A stretch of DNA of 64,000 bases from Xestospongia bergquistia (lineage: Eukaryota; Porifera; Demospongiae; Haplosclerida; Petrosiidae): NCBI GenBank assembly GCA_963965975.1, contig OZ014416.1:8771819-8835818 (forward strand), written 5' to 3'. Both the position numbers and the translations under genes were made by a program. The notes under the pieces were generated by a model. That model did no database searches and was not told the DNA's origin. It saw nothing but the letters and a program-made list of their open reading frames with translations. Positions 45,362 to 56,987 of the stretch are shown here, one piece after another. Position 1 is the stretch's first letter. Each line of letters opens with the position of its first letter.

Positions 45362-45450
45362 TTATTGTAAAGTAATATTTAAAGGAATTCATTTCATGTG
45401 ATGAAGTAACAATGACATCATAGTTATTACAATAATTTATTGCGGGTGGT

Positions 45451-47532
45451 ATGCTTTTGTATTGGTGTGTCAAAAGTCTCCCGATATCTCTAACTTCTAC
45501 AAGTCGTAGTTCTATTTTATTAGTTGTTGTTGTTCTCTATTTAGTAGCAGTTCGTTTGGGACCATTTCTTATATTAGCTGGTTCTTCAGTTGCTCTTCAA
45601 TCTGGTCTATTATTACAAGATCCTGAAGAGCAATCTTGTTTCTTGTCAGCATTTATAAAATCAACTACACGACCTCCTAATTTATTTGTTAGGTAATAAT
45701 TGTATTTAATTGATATAATATTTTATTTCTTTACAGTTCTTCACGAACTTATTCTCCTTTGACTTTAATAATGGGTAACAAGAATAGTACTAAGGAAAAA
45801 GTGGAACCTCCTCCTCCTGTTGTTGATGAAGGTGTAACAACAGATGAAGCATTAGTAGAGGAACAATCAGCTGAAATAGAACAATTACCAGAGTATCCTC
45901 TAGACCCAGAAGGAAGGGTTCGGAAAAAGAAAATGTCATTAGATTCAAACATCCATGACATGGAGAAACTCAAAGAAATAGATCGTCGTGGTAGTACATC
46001 ATCAGCTCCAGAGACAAAAGGAGCACCAATTGATGAAGTTACAGTGAAATTTAAAGACATTGAAGATAGCCTAGAAACTGGCGATTTAGCATTACTATAT
46101 AGAGCAGGCCAAACACAACCCAATTTTGGCATATTTGTGAATCATGCAAATTGTGATCCTTATTTTCCACTACTTATGATAAAAGGAAAAACGAAACCAC
46201 TGGAATTAACTCAGTTTAATTCTAAACATCGAGATGTTCGTATTATTACAGCTGTTACCAGAATATTTTATGGAGATTATGAGCGTGTTGCTATTCGAAG
46301 GTTACGTATAAAACAGAAAATTGATTGTTTGAAAGCACTAAAAGTAGCAGAGAAAGTTGAAGCAGAGATTAAATACTCATCCCAAGAAGTTATGATGATT
46401 ACAGAGGCAGAGACACCAGAACAACGTAGTTTAATAATGTGTACATTTACATTAGCTCATGTCTATAAAGAGTTTGGAGTGTTGCTAGCAAATCCTACTG
46501 ATTTACGTCCCGATACATTTCAGGATGCTCTGCCATTTTCTGATCCAATTTATATAAAATTACCTCCTGTTAAACTAGGTCCTCTAGTTACTGGTACTCC
46601 ACCTTTATTGTCTCTGATAGCGTAAGTTGTTATTATTATATAACAATATGAAAATTATATAATATTACAGGGAAAGTATTCGACCTCCCCCTGATTTTCC
46701 CACAAAAACATATAGTCAAATTCGTGATGAATTACAAACTGGAGATATTGTTATGTTTTCAGGAGCTACAAGTTCAGGAGCAATTATCAAAATATTTGAT
46801 GGAGCTATTTTTTCCCATGTTGGTTTAGTAAGTATAATAGTATATAATATAACAGTTTATGAAATATGGTAGGTGTTACGACCTCGATATTCCAGTTATG
46901 TTATGGTTTGGGAATCCAGTACAAATAGAGCTGGACTTGTTGATGTTGATACAGGAACTGTCCGTAGAGGTGTAGAACTTTTGCCACTGAGAAATAAAAT
47001 TTTCTCTGGCTGGTATGATCGTGTTGCTATTCGTCGATTGACTGGACTAACTGATGAGCAACGAGATAGATTGTATGAGACAATGTTAAAAGTTAGCTAT
47101 TCAAGTAATAACATTGTCATTTATATATTCATTAGGTACGTAAGAAGCTTCAAGGAAGACCATATGAAAAGAACCAGTTAGATTTGATTATGTCTGCTGT
47201 TGATTTTGATGACAAATACTTGGATTTTCTCAGGAGCCATGAAGAAGATTTGAGTTCCATATTTTGTAGTGAACTTGTTGCCCACGTATATCAAGAACTT
47301 GATCTCATTGGTGAGAACAATACTTGTATCTTTATTATATTATTTTCTTGTAGATAAAACCAGGCTCTCCAGTGAGTATACTCCAGACAGTTTTGCTAGT
47401 CATCGTCATTTGAAATTAAACTATGGACAGTTAGAACAAGAGGTTTATATTGATGTGAGATTAGATTTTGAAAAGGATGTTTTCCGACAAAGCAGTATCT
47501 CTGCTACAGAAGCTAATAAAATTGTTCAATAA
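45451..47532 (+). CDS. Tandem permuted-papain (YiiX/C92-like) domain protein, membrane anchored
   Basis: Six exons (45451-45692, 45737-46621, 46671-46827, 46873-47091, 47136-47310, 47354-47532) encode 618 residues. Residues 20-55 form a hydrophobic membrane segment (SILLVVVVLYLVAV). An acidic linker precedes two homologous domains. The second has LQTGDIVMFSG, FSHVGLV (candidate catalytic His), VWESS and IFCSELVAHVYQEL (candidate nucleophile Cys), the pattern of permuted NlpC/P60-like cysteine hydrolases of the YiiX/YebB (C92) group. The first has LETGDLALLYRAG and MCTFTLAHVYKEF, keeping the Cys, but its His position is changed (PNFGIFV), so it may be inactive. Substrate unknown; bacterial relatives act on amide or lipid bonds. 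The start is 89 bp after the FAM91A1 stop. The fold call is by motif memory only. Confidence 0.6.
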
Positions 47533-47737
47533 TTTAGTGATATTTGTTGTCAGTACTTTATTGCTATAGTTACAAAATAATTAAACAATACTTTTTACAT
47601 TTATCATGAAATAACAGTTGTAGAGGTTGGCTTGAGGTAGGGATCATATTACCATGTGGTTTACAACTGTTGGCAAGTAATACATATATAATATATTACA
47701 TTATGTATAATGTAATGCGGACTATTACGTAAATTAC
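47533..47737. other. Spacer, no gene seen
   Basis: AT-rich. It may contain decayed upstream exons of the following pseudogene, but I cannot align any. Confidence 0.4.
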
Positions 47738-48061
47738 ATCAGACACTGCAAGATATCCTGTTATAATTAGTCAATTAAAGATTAATGCTGAGAATTTCAA
47801 TACTATGGGTGGAGCTGATGCTTATATTGAATGTGGTATTCATTGGTGGAATTTTATGCAGCAGGAGAGTTCCTTGTCAAAGAAGCTTGTGGAATTTCTC
47901 TCTATCCAACAGGTAAAGTAAATATCTTTTGATATTTATGAAAATTTATTATAGGAGCTCCCCTTGATCTGATGGGATGTGGTGTGCTAGTCTCTTGTAC
48001 TAAGGAACTAGCAGATGCTATGATTCCTTTAATACATCATGTGGATTATCCTAGAGATTAA
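47738..48061 (+). pseudogene. Inositol monophosphatase C-terminal fragment, frameshifted
   Basis: The sequence reads MGGADAYIECGIHWWNF, then after a frameshift near 47855 AAGEFLVKEACGISLYPT, intron 47914-47956 (approximate), then GAPLDLMGCGVLVSC and a stop at 48059-48061. This is the GGADAY...GIHxWD...A...EAGG...G.P.DLM block at the C-terminal end of IMPA1-type phosphatases. The catalytic Asp of GIHxWD is Asn here, and the N-terminal two thirds of the enzyme are absent upstream. It is therefore a broken partial copy of a myo-inositol-1-phosphatase gene. An intron is kept, so it is not a retrocopy. Confidence 0.7.
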
Positions 48062-48237
48062 TAATGTATTGTCTTTTTAATTCAGTCATTAAATATAATT
48101 ATTATTATAATATTACTCTTTGCTTTAATAATACATTTATTTTACAAACATTAAAACATTTGTGGAAAATTACTCTATTAGTGGTAACACCAGTTGACCA
48201 CAACTTTTAATTAACTTTAATATTAATGACTTTAAGT

Positions 48238-48652
48238 TCAGGACAATATTTGATGGAGCTATTTTTTCACATGTTGATTTGTTAAGTATAATAGTATATA
48301 ATATAACAATATATGAAATGTGGTAGGTGCTCCATATTATAGTTATGATATGATTTGGGAATCCAGCTGGACTTCTTGACATTGATACAGGAACTGTTCC
48401 TATTTGTGATTAACTGGGCTAACTGATGAGCAATGGGAGATATTGTAGATTAGGTACATAAGAACTTTCAAGGAAGACCATATGAAAACAACCAGTTAGA
48501 TTTGATTATGTTTGCTGCTGATTTTGATGACAAATATTTGGCTTTTCTAAGGAGCTATGAAGAGGATTTGAGTTTCATATTTTGTAGTTAACTTGTTGCC
48601 CATGTATGTCAAGAACATAATCTCATTTTTGAGAACAGTACAATTGTAAGAA
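48238..48652 (+). pseudogene. Partial duplicate of the YiiX/C92-like gene
   Basis: DNA matching the end of exon 3, all of intron 3 and parts of exons 4-5 of the gene at 45451-47532 (for example TTTGATGGAGCTATTTTTTC, and GTAAGTATAATAGTATATAA within the intron). Retained intron sequence shows DNA-level duplication. The copy has internal deletions and stops; the catalytic Cys context is followed by a TAA (TTTTGTAGTTAA). Not functional. Confidence 0.88.
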
Positions 48653-50459
48653 GTTATTAAAGATCAATAACACACAGAGAAATAACACAACAACATTACA
48701 TATAACACAATCTTGCATGTTCTTCATTATCCAGGAGTTAAAACATAAGTCTGACTATATGTGACTGGATATGCAAAAAGCGACCACTTGAGTCATTTCT
48801 GTCATTTTCACATTTCCATACCATTTTAAAGTATAGATAATACTGAATTGTTTGATACCTTGGATAAATGCATGCGTTGCTAAAGAAACAAGATATAAAC
48901 GGAAATACAGTGGCTAGTACCAAAAATTAATCTTGAGAATAGTGGAATTTAATTTTCCACCCCCGCATATCGTACACTAATATATGAGAACATCTACGTG
49001 CTAATCTAGAAAGAACTTTGGATTTATAGACGCTTTAAAATGACTGTCAGGTACTATTCTCTTTGTTTTTTGGTTTAATTCAAATTCTCAAAAATATTGA
49101 AATCATCCCTTTTTGTGTCCATACCGAGATTTTTTTATTTGACAGAAGTAGTCCCTTTTCCCAAATTAGGTCACATATATTCTACTGTATTAACAACTGT
49201 GAGTTCAATCCTTCTTCAATTCTTGCTGCATCAATGTCAGTAGTTCAGTATTATGGTCGAAAATTGTATACGTTCTCGTAACTTACAGTATACTGACTTA
49301 GTATACTACAGGTCATAGTTATAATATACTGAATACGTGCACTACGTCAGTATACTACAAATCACGTGATTGTGCAGAATTTGGCGCAATAACTTTTAAA
49401 AATAGACATTGCTACAGCAAGAATCGAAGAAGAATTGAAGGTCTGTCATTCTACATTGCAATATTGATATGTTTCTAATTCATAAGTGTTCATGGAGTTG
49501 AATAAATTGTCAGATTTGTATACTAACTTCTGGATAATAAGGAATATGTAAGACTGTAGTATAATTAATTGTGTGTTCTCTCACTCTTTATCACAGGCTT
49601 ATAATGAGTTTATAAAACTCGTTAACTAAATGTGTGTGGCTATAGGAACAGCCTGATGTCTAAATATATTTGTAAGAATCCATTCTATTTAATTTTGTTC
49701 ACATTTTTGTCAATGTATATTCTCAGACTGCAGTAAGACTACTGATAAGGAGGTTAGTCAATTATCATGTTTACTGTTTATTTGTCTGTAAGAATAGGCT
49801 CATGGTTTATTGCAGTATTTTCTTTCATGTCAATGTCTCCTATCACCATAATATGAGGTACACATATAAATTGTGTATTAATTTGTATATTAATCATAAT
49901 GTGTTTGAGTGCTACTGATAGTAAGAACAACTTTGGATAAAAACAAGAAAGATTTCTCAAGTAAGCCTTTTGTCAGATCACTATTGTTATATCCCTTCTT
50001 TCTTTATAGGATTATATGCTATTCCTATCTCCTGAATAGTAATGAAAAGTTACCAAATATTAATTAGTTATAAACTGCTTTATATGATATTGTAGACACT
50101 AGATCACTTCCAGAGTCTTTGACATTATGGATGCTGCTAGCATATATAACATGGTAACATAATGTAGTAACATACACAATTATAGTTACTGATGATATAA
50201 TTTTTTATTCTGTAGGCAGTTTATGTTGTGTCTATGTTATGTACTAGTGAAACAATCTGGACAGTTTGTTATTAATGATTACTAAAGGTACATATAGTTT
50301 ATTCTGTTAGTAAAATCATAACACTGTATAACATAACATTGTACCTTTTATGTTTGAATCACACATACACACACAAACAGGTTAAAGAATTTATAAAGTG
50401 TAAGTTTCTTATTTGTTAGTAAAACTGTTAAGAGTACTTCGTAACTTTTATTTTGTGAT
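48653..50459. other. Gene-poor AT-rich stretch, nothing recognised
   Basis: 1.8 kb without a convincing exon, RNA gene or repeat family. Only short spurious ORFs. A less AT-rich patch with ACTACGTCAGTATACTACA-like inverted repeats lies near 49290-49375. Confidence 0.5.
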
Positions 50460-51112
50460 ACTGCCAAATGTACAACTGTCAAATGTACCACTCTCAAATG
50501 ATATACTGTCAATATATTGTAATGTAATGTTAGCCTATATTACATAATTACTTTTTTATTCTTCTTTCTTTATGTAGCATCGTTGGAGTCCTGAATCTAG
50601 GTGTGGTGGTAGTAAGTTGGAGGTAACAATAATGTATGCTTTATTTTATAATTTTTATTATATATTATTTCATATTTTTTCTTCTTTTCTTAATTCTTTT
50701 TCTACAGATCTTTAGGTTGGGGGTTGCTGCCCAAGACACATCTCTCCATCTCAGGGTGTAAGTTAGTGATGTGCATTATGTTGACTTAGTAGTTTATAGC
50801 ACAATATTATTTCTTATTTCTGTTTCTTTTTATAGCATCGTTGGAGTCCAGGATCTAGGTGTGGTTGTAAGTTGGAGGTAACAATAATGTATGCTTTATT
50901 TTATAATTTTTATTATATATTATTTCATTTTTTTCTTCTTTTTTCCACTTTTTTTCTGCAGATTTTTAGGTTGGGGGTTGCTGTCTCAAGACACTCTTCT
51001 ATCTCCACACTGAGGGTGTAAGTTTACTAGTATTTTACACAAGGTCATAAAGTGTAGTTGTTGGTAGTATATCATTTGAGAGTGGTACATTTGACAGTCA
51101 TAGATTTGGTAG
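50460..51112. mobile_element. Inverted-repeat element enclosing a 255-bp tandem duplication
   Basis: Left arm 50460-50510 and right arm 51062-51112 are inverted copies, with a long perfect central stretch that includes GTACCACTCTCAAATGATAT. Between them a unit starting GCATCGTTGGAGTCC occurs twice (about 50578 and 50834) at a spacing of about 255 bp, each followed by GTTGGAGGTAACAATAATG and a pyrimidine tract ending in CAG. Size and termini suggest a non-autonomous DNA transposon; a target duplication is not clear and no transposase is present. Confidence 0.6.
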
Positions 51113-51284
51113 TGTGTATTTGTAATTAAAGTACAATACAATTATACCTTCTAGAGTAAGGAAAAAAGGTGAGTATATAATCCAGGAGAAGGCTGAGGAA
51201 GTCACAAGCAACAAATTAGTTGTCTTGTTTCCACCCCCAAACACGCCAAGGCTATTCTGGGCAGACCTAGAGCATTAATAAAAA

Positions 51285-51545
51285 TATGAGGTGTGGTCCA
51301 AATAAGCCACACCCAATAGTTGGTAGGCGTGTCTACTATAATTATGCGTGGTGCTGACCTAGGGATTAATTGAAATACGAGGTGTGGTCAGAATATGCCA
51401 CACCCAATTGTTGGTAGGTGTGTCAGCTGTAATATTTGTGTGTATAGTCAGGCTTATATTCTAGGCTGACCTAGGTATAATTGAAATATGAGGTGTGGTC
51501 AAAGTAAGCCACAATTAAAATAGTCAGTGGGTGTGGCAGATGATG
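51285..51545. repeat. Three-copy repeat with GAGGTGTGGTC / GCCACACCCAA hairpins
   Basis: Units near 51288, 51381 and 51490, about 100 bp apart, each begin (A)TGAGGTGTGGTC, continue with a near-complementary GCCACACCCAA and then TTGGTAGG(C/T)GTGTC in the first two. The GGTGTGGT...GCCACACC pairs can form stems. Flanks (51113-51284 and 51546-51994) show nothing recognisable. Confidence 0.6.
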
Positions 51546-51994
51546 TCTGATTGGTGGGTTATTGTGGTAGAAGTTAGACTTACACTTCTTGGTGTTGCTT
51601 TACTAATGGAGCATGGTTAAAGTGTATTTCTAATTGCCATTGTCTTCTTAGGTTACTAAAGTCCAATTGCATTCACCTGGCACTTCATTTTTTCGCTGTA
51701 ACTTCCTTATTACTCATCAGATTTCAAAATTTCAAAGTCAAGTGGTTTTCTGACAAATCATCCAGTTCTTTTGACATCATGTTTTATATGATCAGACTCA
51801 CAAGAACAAGATTCGTTGTACTTTCCATAAGCAAAGTATAGAAGATGCCATTGACCATGAGGAATGTGATCTCGTGAATTTCTTTAATCAATAAAATGGC
51901 TGCCATTTGAAGAGAGAAACCAGTATAGTCAGAAATTCATTCTAACGATAACAATTTAATCATATAGACATAAGTAAAAGTACTATACTACTGT

Positions 51995-52880
51995 AGTTAA
52001 TAAATAAAGAAGTAAATAAAGGGTTAAATTAAAAAAATTTTTTCACCAAAAATCTTAAAAATTCTAACTTAAATTTTACAAAGCATTTGGATTGACTAAG
52101 GGCTTAAAATACGAGTATTTTTGGCGCCAAAAAAGGAAGGAAATAAAGGGTTGAATTTAAAAAATTTTTGGCGCTAAAAATTTTTGATATTATGACTTAA
52201 ATTTCCCTAAGACTTTGGGGTGACTAAGGGGTTAAAATAGGCGTTTTTATGGCGCCAAAAAACGAAAAAAAAGGGTTAAATGTAAAAAAATTTTGGTGCC
52301 AAAAATCTTTAAATTATTAGTTTTATTTCCTTCGTATTTTTGGTGCCAAAAAAGAAAGGAAATAAAGGGTTAAATTTTAAAAAATCTTGTCGCCAAAAAT
52401 CGTTGAAATCAAGACTGAAATACGCGTATTTTTGGCGTGAAAATACGAAGGAAATAAAGGGTTAAATTTTAAAAAATTTTCGCCATAAAAATCTCATAAA
52501 TTAAGACTGAAATTTTCCAAAGACTTTGGGGTGACTAAAAGGTTACAATACGCGTTTTTTTGGCGCAAAAAACGAAGGAAATAAAGGGTTAAATTTTAAA
52601 AAATCTTGGCGCCTAAAATCTTCGAAATTAAGATTGAAATTTTACGAAGACTTTGAGGTGACTAAGTAGTTAAAATACGCGTATTTTTGGCGCCAAAAAA
52701 CGAAGGAAATAAAGGGTTAAATTTTAAAAAATTTTGGCGCCAAAAATCTTAGAAATTAAGACTGAAATTTTCTGAAGACTTTGGGGTGACTAAGTGGTTA
52801 AAATACGCGTATTTTTGGCGCCAAAAAAGGAAAAAGGGTTAAAATTTAAAAAATTTTGGCGCAAAAAAATCTTATAAATT
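51995..52880. repeat. Degenerate satellite rich in TTTGGCGCCAAA palindromes
   Basis: About seven imperfect units, full ones near 130 bp, each with two copies of a TTTTGGCGCCAAAA-type palindrome separated by AAATAAAGGGTTAAATTTTAA, plus GACTTTGGGGTGACTAAG in full units. About 14 palindromes are present and roughly half are perfect (for example near 52112, 52688, 52732, 52812). The palindrome matches the E2F consensus TTTSSCGC on both strands. The array lies directly upstream of the surviving prominin exons. Confidence 0.85.
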
Positions 52881-52901
52881 ATACCTGATATGATTGATTA
52901 G

Positions 52902-53424
52902 AATGGTATTGATGATCTGTTGTCTGATATCAACTCCACGTTTAACAATTTCATTGAAAAAGGTGTTGATCCGCTAGTTCAAGTTAGTGCACACAATACT
53001 TGGTATAATATTTTGTATTGCTAGGATGTTCAAACTGTCTTTCCTCGAGCAATTGGATATTCACAACAATTAATTGATCATGCATTTTCAGCAGTAAGTA
53101 TAACTGTACTGATTGTTTATATAATCTTGTTAATATAGCTTCAAAATGATGTTGGTAATTGCTATCCAGTCTATGATCTGTACACTGGATTCTTTAATGC
53201 AGTTTGTAGTTTTACTTTAGATGGATTGGTGAGATAAATTTAAAAAGTTTTCATCTTGTCTTTTTCTTTAGAATGGATTCTGGTTTTCTTTTGGATTGTG
53301 TGGTGTTTTTCTGATTCCTGTCATTGTATTTGCTATTGTCACATCTCAATATTATCGTCGAATGAAGTATGATGAAGACCACGGTATTCCTTATGAGATT
53401 CATAGGCGCCCCACAAGAGCATGA
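52902..53424 (+). CDS. Prominin C-terminal exons (5' part of gene not found)
   Basis: Four exons (52902-52982, 53025-53093, 53139-53228, 53272-53424) are joined in phase 0. They read DVQTVFPRAIGY, NCYPVYDLYTGFFNAVC, then NGFWFSFGLCGVFLIPVIVFAIV (the fifth, last membrane helix) and SQYYRRMKYDED, the hallmark of prominin/CD133 C-termini. Prominins are pentaspan proteins of membrane protrusions and cilia. The remaining roughly 700 residues expected upstream are not seen in the preceding 4 kb, which is repeat DNA. The last nine residues and the stop codon lie in the first 341-bp repeat copy. It may be a fragment, or a gene split by a very large repeat-filled intron. Confidence 0.75.
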
Positions 53425-54381
53425 AGACAATCTTCAGTACATATACAAAGAAACTAAAACAGTTGTGATTGCCAGTGTGTTGTGGGCCAGTGTTCTGCAA
53501 TGCATCAGACCTCTGAGATGGTTACCAGCCTACTCTTTGGAGTATCCCAAAGGCCAGCTAGAGAATAGGGCTGTTAGTCTCTCTTTATGGAGATGACCAT
53601 GAGGCTGGTGTATTTGTGGGGCCTGGTTCCTGCATAAATAGGATGAGTTTATTCTTGTCCTTTAAAAAAATATATTTTCTTATAGTTTTAATTATTTAAA
53701 CAGCCAATTTAGTTGACCATTGCTGGTCTGTTATCCTTAATGAGATTCATAGGCGCCCCACAAGAGCATGAAGACAATCTTCAGTACATATATAAAGAAA
53801 CTAAAACAGTTGTGATTGCCAGTGTGTTGTGGGCCAGTGTTCTGCAATGCATCAGACCTCTGAGATGGTTACCAGCCTACTCTTTGGAGTATCCCAAAGG
53901 CCGGCTAGATAATAGGGCTGTTAGTCTCTCTTTATGGAGATGAGGCTGGTGTATTTGTGGGGCCTGGTTCCTGCATAAATAGGATGAGTTTATTCTTGTC
54001 CCTTAAAAAAATATAGTTTCTTATAGTTTTAATTATTTAAACAGCCAATTTAGTTGACCATTGCTGGTCTGTTATCGTTAATGAGATTCATAGGTGCCCC
54101 ACAAGAGCATGAAGACAATCTTCAGTACATATATAAAGAAACTAAAACAGTTGTGATTGCCAGTGTGTTGTGGGCCAGTGTCCTGCAATGCATCTGACCT
54201 CTGAGATGGTTACCAGCCTACTCTTTGGAGTGTCCCAAGGGCCGGCTAGAGAATGAGGCTGGTAGTCTCTCTTTATGGAGATGAGGCTGGTGTATTTGTG
54301 GGGCCCAGTTCCTGCATAAATAGGATGAGTTTATTCTTGTCCCTTAAAAAACTATAGTTTCTTATAGTTTTAATTATTTAA
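53395..54381 (+). repeat. 341-bp tandem array, units 1-3
   Basis: Three direct copies starting at about 53395 (truncated at its left end), 53713 and 54056. Each contains GAGATTCATAGGCGCCCC, ACAAGAGCATGAAGAC and CATCAGACCTCTGAGATGG, and ends in an AT tail (TTATAGTTTTAATTATTTAA). The third is cut in its tail by the piggyBac insertion. A short ORF (about 67-76 residues) is open in units 1 and 2 and has a stop in unit 3. Confidence 0.95.
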
Positions 54382-56987
54382 CCCTTTACCTGCGAAATTT
54401 TTTGCGTGGGCGTATACGGTAATTACCAAATTATTTTACCCTGAGGTTATGAGCACGTTTCTTTTACTTCGTTTTGTGTTTTACTCCTATTATCTTGATG
54501 TTTGAGGTGTTTGGAGGTCTTTTTTTTTTTTCAAATGGATTGATATGATGGTGAGTTGTTCTTAAACTGTATTTTTATTGTTTTACTTTTATATAAATGA
54601 TTATGCTTGAATATATATGCCTGATTTATAAGATCGATGACTTAAAATACATGATAATTAGCTTGATATTTCTTTAGGATCAGCTGTAGGACCATAAATA
54701 GTATGATAAAGTCGGAAACAGTCATCTTCTCGACCATTATGGCAAAGAAATAACTCACAGTCCTGGCAGTACCAAACTGTTTCTCGACGTCTTTGACAGT
54801 ATCGGCTACAATAATGACAGCGATGAACACGCTCAGCTCCACGTACTGGAAAGTGATGTTGGCAAAATTTTTTGACTGATGATGTTGTAGATGGACGTCC
54901 TAGTCTTTTCCTGGAGTTGTAATTGCCTATGAGATCTTTTGCAAGATCTACTCGAAACTCTTTTGTGGTGTTATACGGGAGGTTAGTGTAGTCACGACAT
55001 AACAAGTACATATTTGTGATAGCGACATCAAAGAGACACCAAAATATATATTTATAATATTTGCGACACTTCAATCTTACATGATAATACCCTCTCAACT
55101 GATCATTACGATCGACTCCACCCATGTGTTCATTATACAATAAAACTGACTGAGGACAAGGAAGACTTATCAGTGTACCATCCTTTTTCTTCCTTGTAAC
55201 AGATGAAGTTTTGTTCGGATCTGCGTTTGTAGATGAACAAAAAAATGGCTTGGTGTCTTGCCATAGAGTGACAACAAGGTTTCTACACTGTACAGCTACA
55301 TGTTGTCCCCGCTCTGGTAGACCCTTCTTGATGTACTTTTTTAAATCTGCTGGAAAACCTTTCCGATCAGCTCTCATGGTGCCATTGCTATATATGCCCA
55401 GTCGTTGTAAATCTAGCAGTAAATTTATCGAGGTAAAAAAGTTATCGAAATATACGTGATGATTTTTGTTTATTATTTTTTTAGTTAAATTTATCACAAC
55501 TGATGCCCCTAGACCTCTCTCCACTCTGTCTCCTTTTTTACCGGTGTAAACATCAAATTCAGAGACGTATCCACTCTTAGACTCAGCACGCATCCAGACC
55601 TTAAAGCCACGTTTGATTGGCTTTTTTGGCATGTATTGTTTCATGCTGGAGTGGCCTTTGAATGGTATCATTGCTTCGTCGATGCTTTGGTCTCTACCTG
55701 GTGTAAATAAAGAAGAGAACTTGTTGTTGAGATAATTGAGAATTGGTCTGACTTTCCCGAGCCGATCATAATTTGGATGGCCATGTGTGAGAAGACTACT
55801 GTTGTCAGTGAAATGTAAAAAGCGATGGATGTCAAAGAAGCGATTTCTAGATATCTTGCTTGCAATTGGTTGGTAATGAAAAATAGGATCTCGCTTCCAA
55901 TAATCATTGATTGAAGGTAATTGTACTAATCCCATCAACACCATAAATCCCATGTATGCTAGCATTTCATCAACCGACACCTTATCCCATGTTTCATACT
56001 TTATGTCTCCCATGCATAATCTTGCATAGGTATTTGTTTCATCAACAATATGTTGAAGAATGTCTCTTGTGAAGAAGAGAAGGAATATATTTAATAGAGA
56101 TGAGGGAAGAGGTTGTTTAGGTCCAACAGGTTTTTCTGAGACAAAACAATCAACTTTGATATCTTTAAGGTCAGTAGACCAAGTAACAGTCTCAGCACTA
56201 CAGGATTAATAATATGTATTAATACCCAAATACTTAGTAACTCAATACAATGAAGAAATGTAAGTACTCCATATTGCTCTTAAAATATATAATATTTCAT
56301 TTACTTGAGCTCAGCTAGATCTGGTTGAAGTTCGACGTTGGTATCAGTATTGGATTTGATATCATGAGAAGTTCCAGGATTATCACTGTAGTTATATCAA
56401 TTATGTATCATTATTTGTGTTTAATTGTTACCTATCAATTTCATCATGATCATAGATTTCATCAATGATGTCCTCAAATTCATCATCACTACCTTCAAAG
56501 CAGTATTCAGCAAAACCACCATCGTCACCATCAATGTCCAGCAGGTTCAATACTTCAACACCAGTATAACAGGGTCTAGTACTGCCTTCAGCCATAACAG
56601 TAGTCTGTTATATAAATAGTGTACTGTATACTATTGTTTTATATTTTAATGATTATTGTGAATTGATAATGAATAGCTGCTTGTTTACTTTGTGGTTTCA
56701 CACTTACCTTTGATCGATTAACGCCCTTGATAATCAAGATACACGAAGATGAATATTCAAGTTATAGATCGTCTAAAAGCAAGAGCGAAGAGACACAGCA
56801 GCTACTTTTGTACTTCTACCTTGCAATGCAGCTGCCTGAAGCACGTCTAGCTAAAAAAGCAGCCTCCACGAAGCAAAACTAAAGCGCCTAACTTAGTATA
56901 AAGCAGATGACGAGTATACTCGTCATTGGAAATTGCGGTTACATTTTTAATGACGAGTATACTCGTCATTGGGAAGTAAAGGGTTAA
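54378..56987 (-). mobile_element. Complete piggyBac transposon with TTAA duplication
   Basis: The element spans 54382-56983 (2602 bp), flanked by TTAA on both sides (54378-54381 and 56984-56987). Ends are inverted CCCTTTAC...GTAAAGGG. The right end has two copies of the perfect palindrome ATGACGAGTATACTCGTCAT as subterminal repeats. Removing the element and one TTAA restores a normal 341-bp unit junction (AATTATTTAAACAGCC), so the insertion happened after the array formed. It contains one transposase gene. Confidence 0.96.
54658..56595 (-). CDS. piggyBac transposase, intact, PGBD4-like
   Basis: Three exons (56595-56432, 56385-56305, 56197-54658) encode 594 residues without stop or frameshift. 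An acidic N-terminus precedes the DDE core. The three catalytic Asp are visible at about D255 (QSIDEAMIPFKG), D333 (HVYFDNFFTS) and D444 (GGVDRNDQLRGYY). The C-terminus has the cysteine-rich CHYCSRYCQ / WYCQDCELFLC zinc-binding domain of this superfamily. It cuts and reinserts the element at TTAA. Intact frame, matching ends and restorable target suggest recent mobility. The 3' 451 residues are one exon, so start choice affects only the N-terminus. Confidence 0.93.

Noticed and set aside
45749-46132. 127-residue minus-strand ORF
   Set aside because: Antisense shadow of the large exon of the C92-like gene; no family resemblance or splice context.
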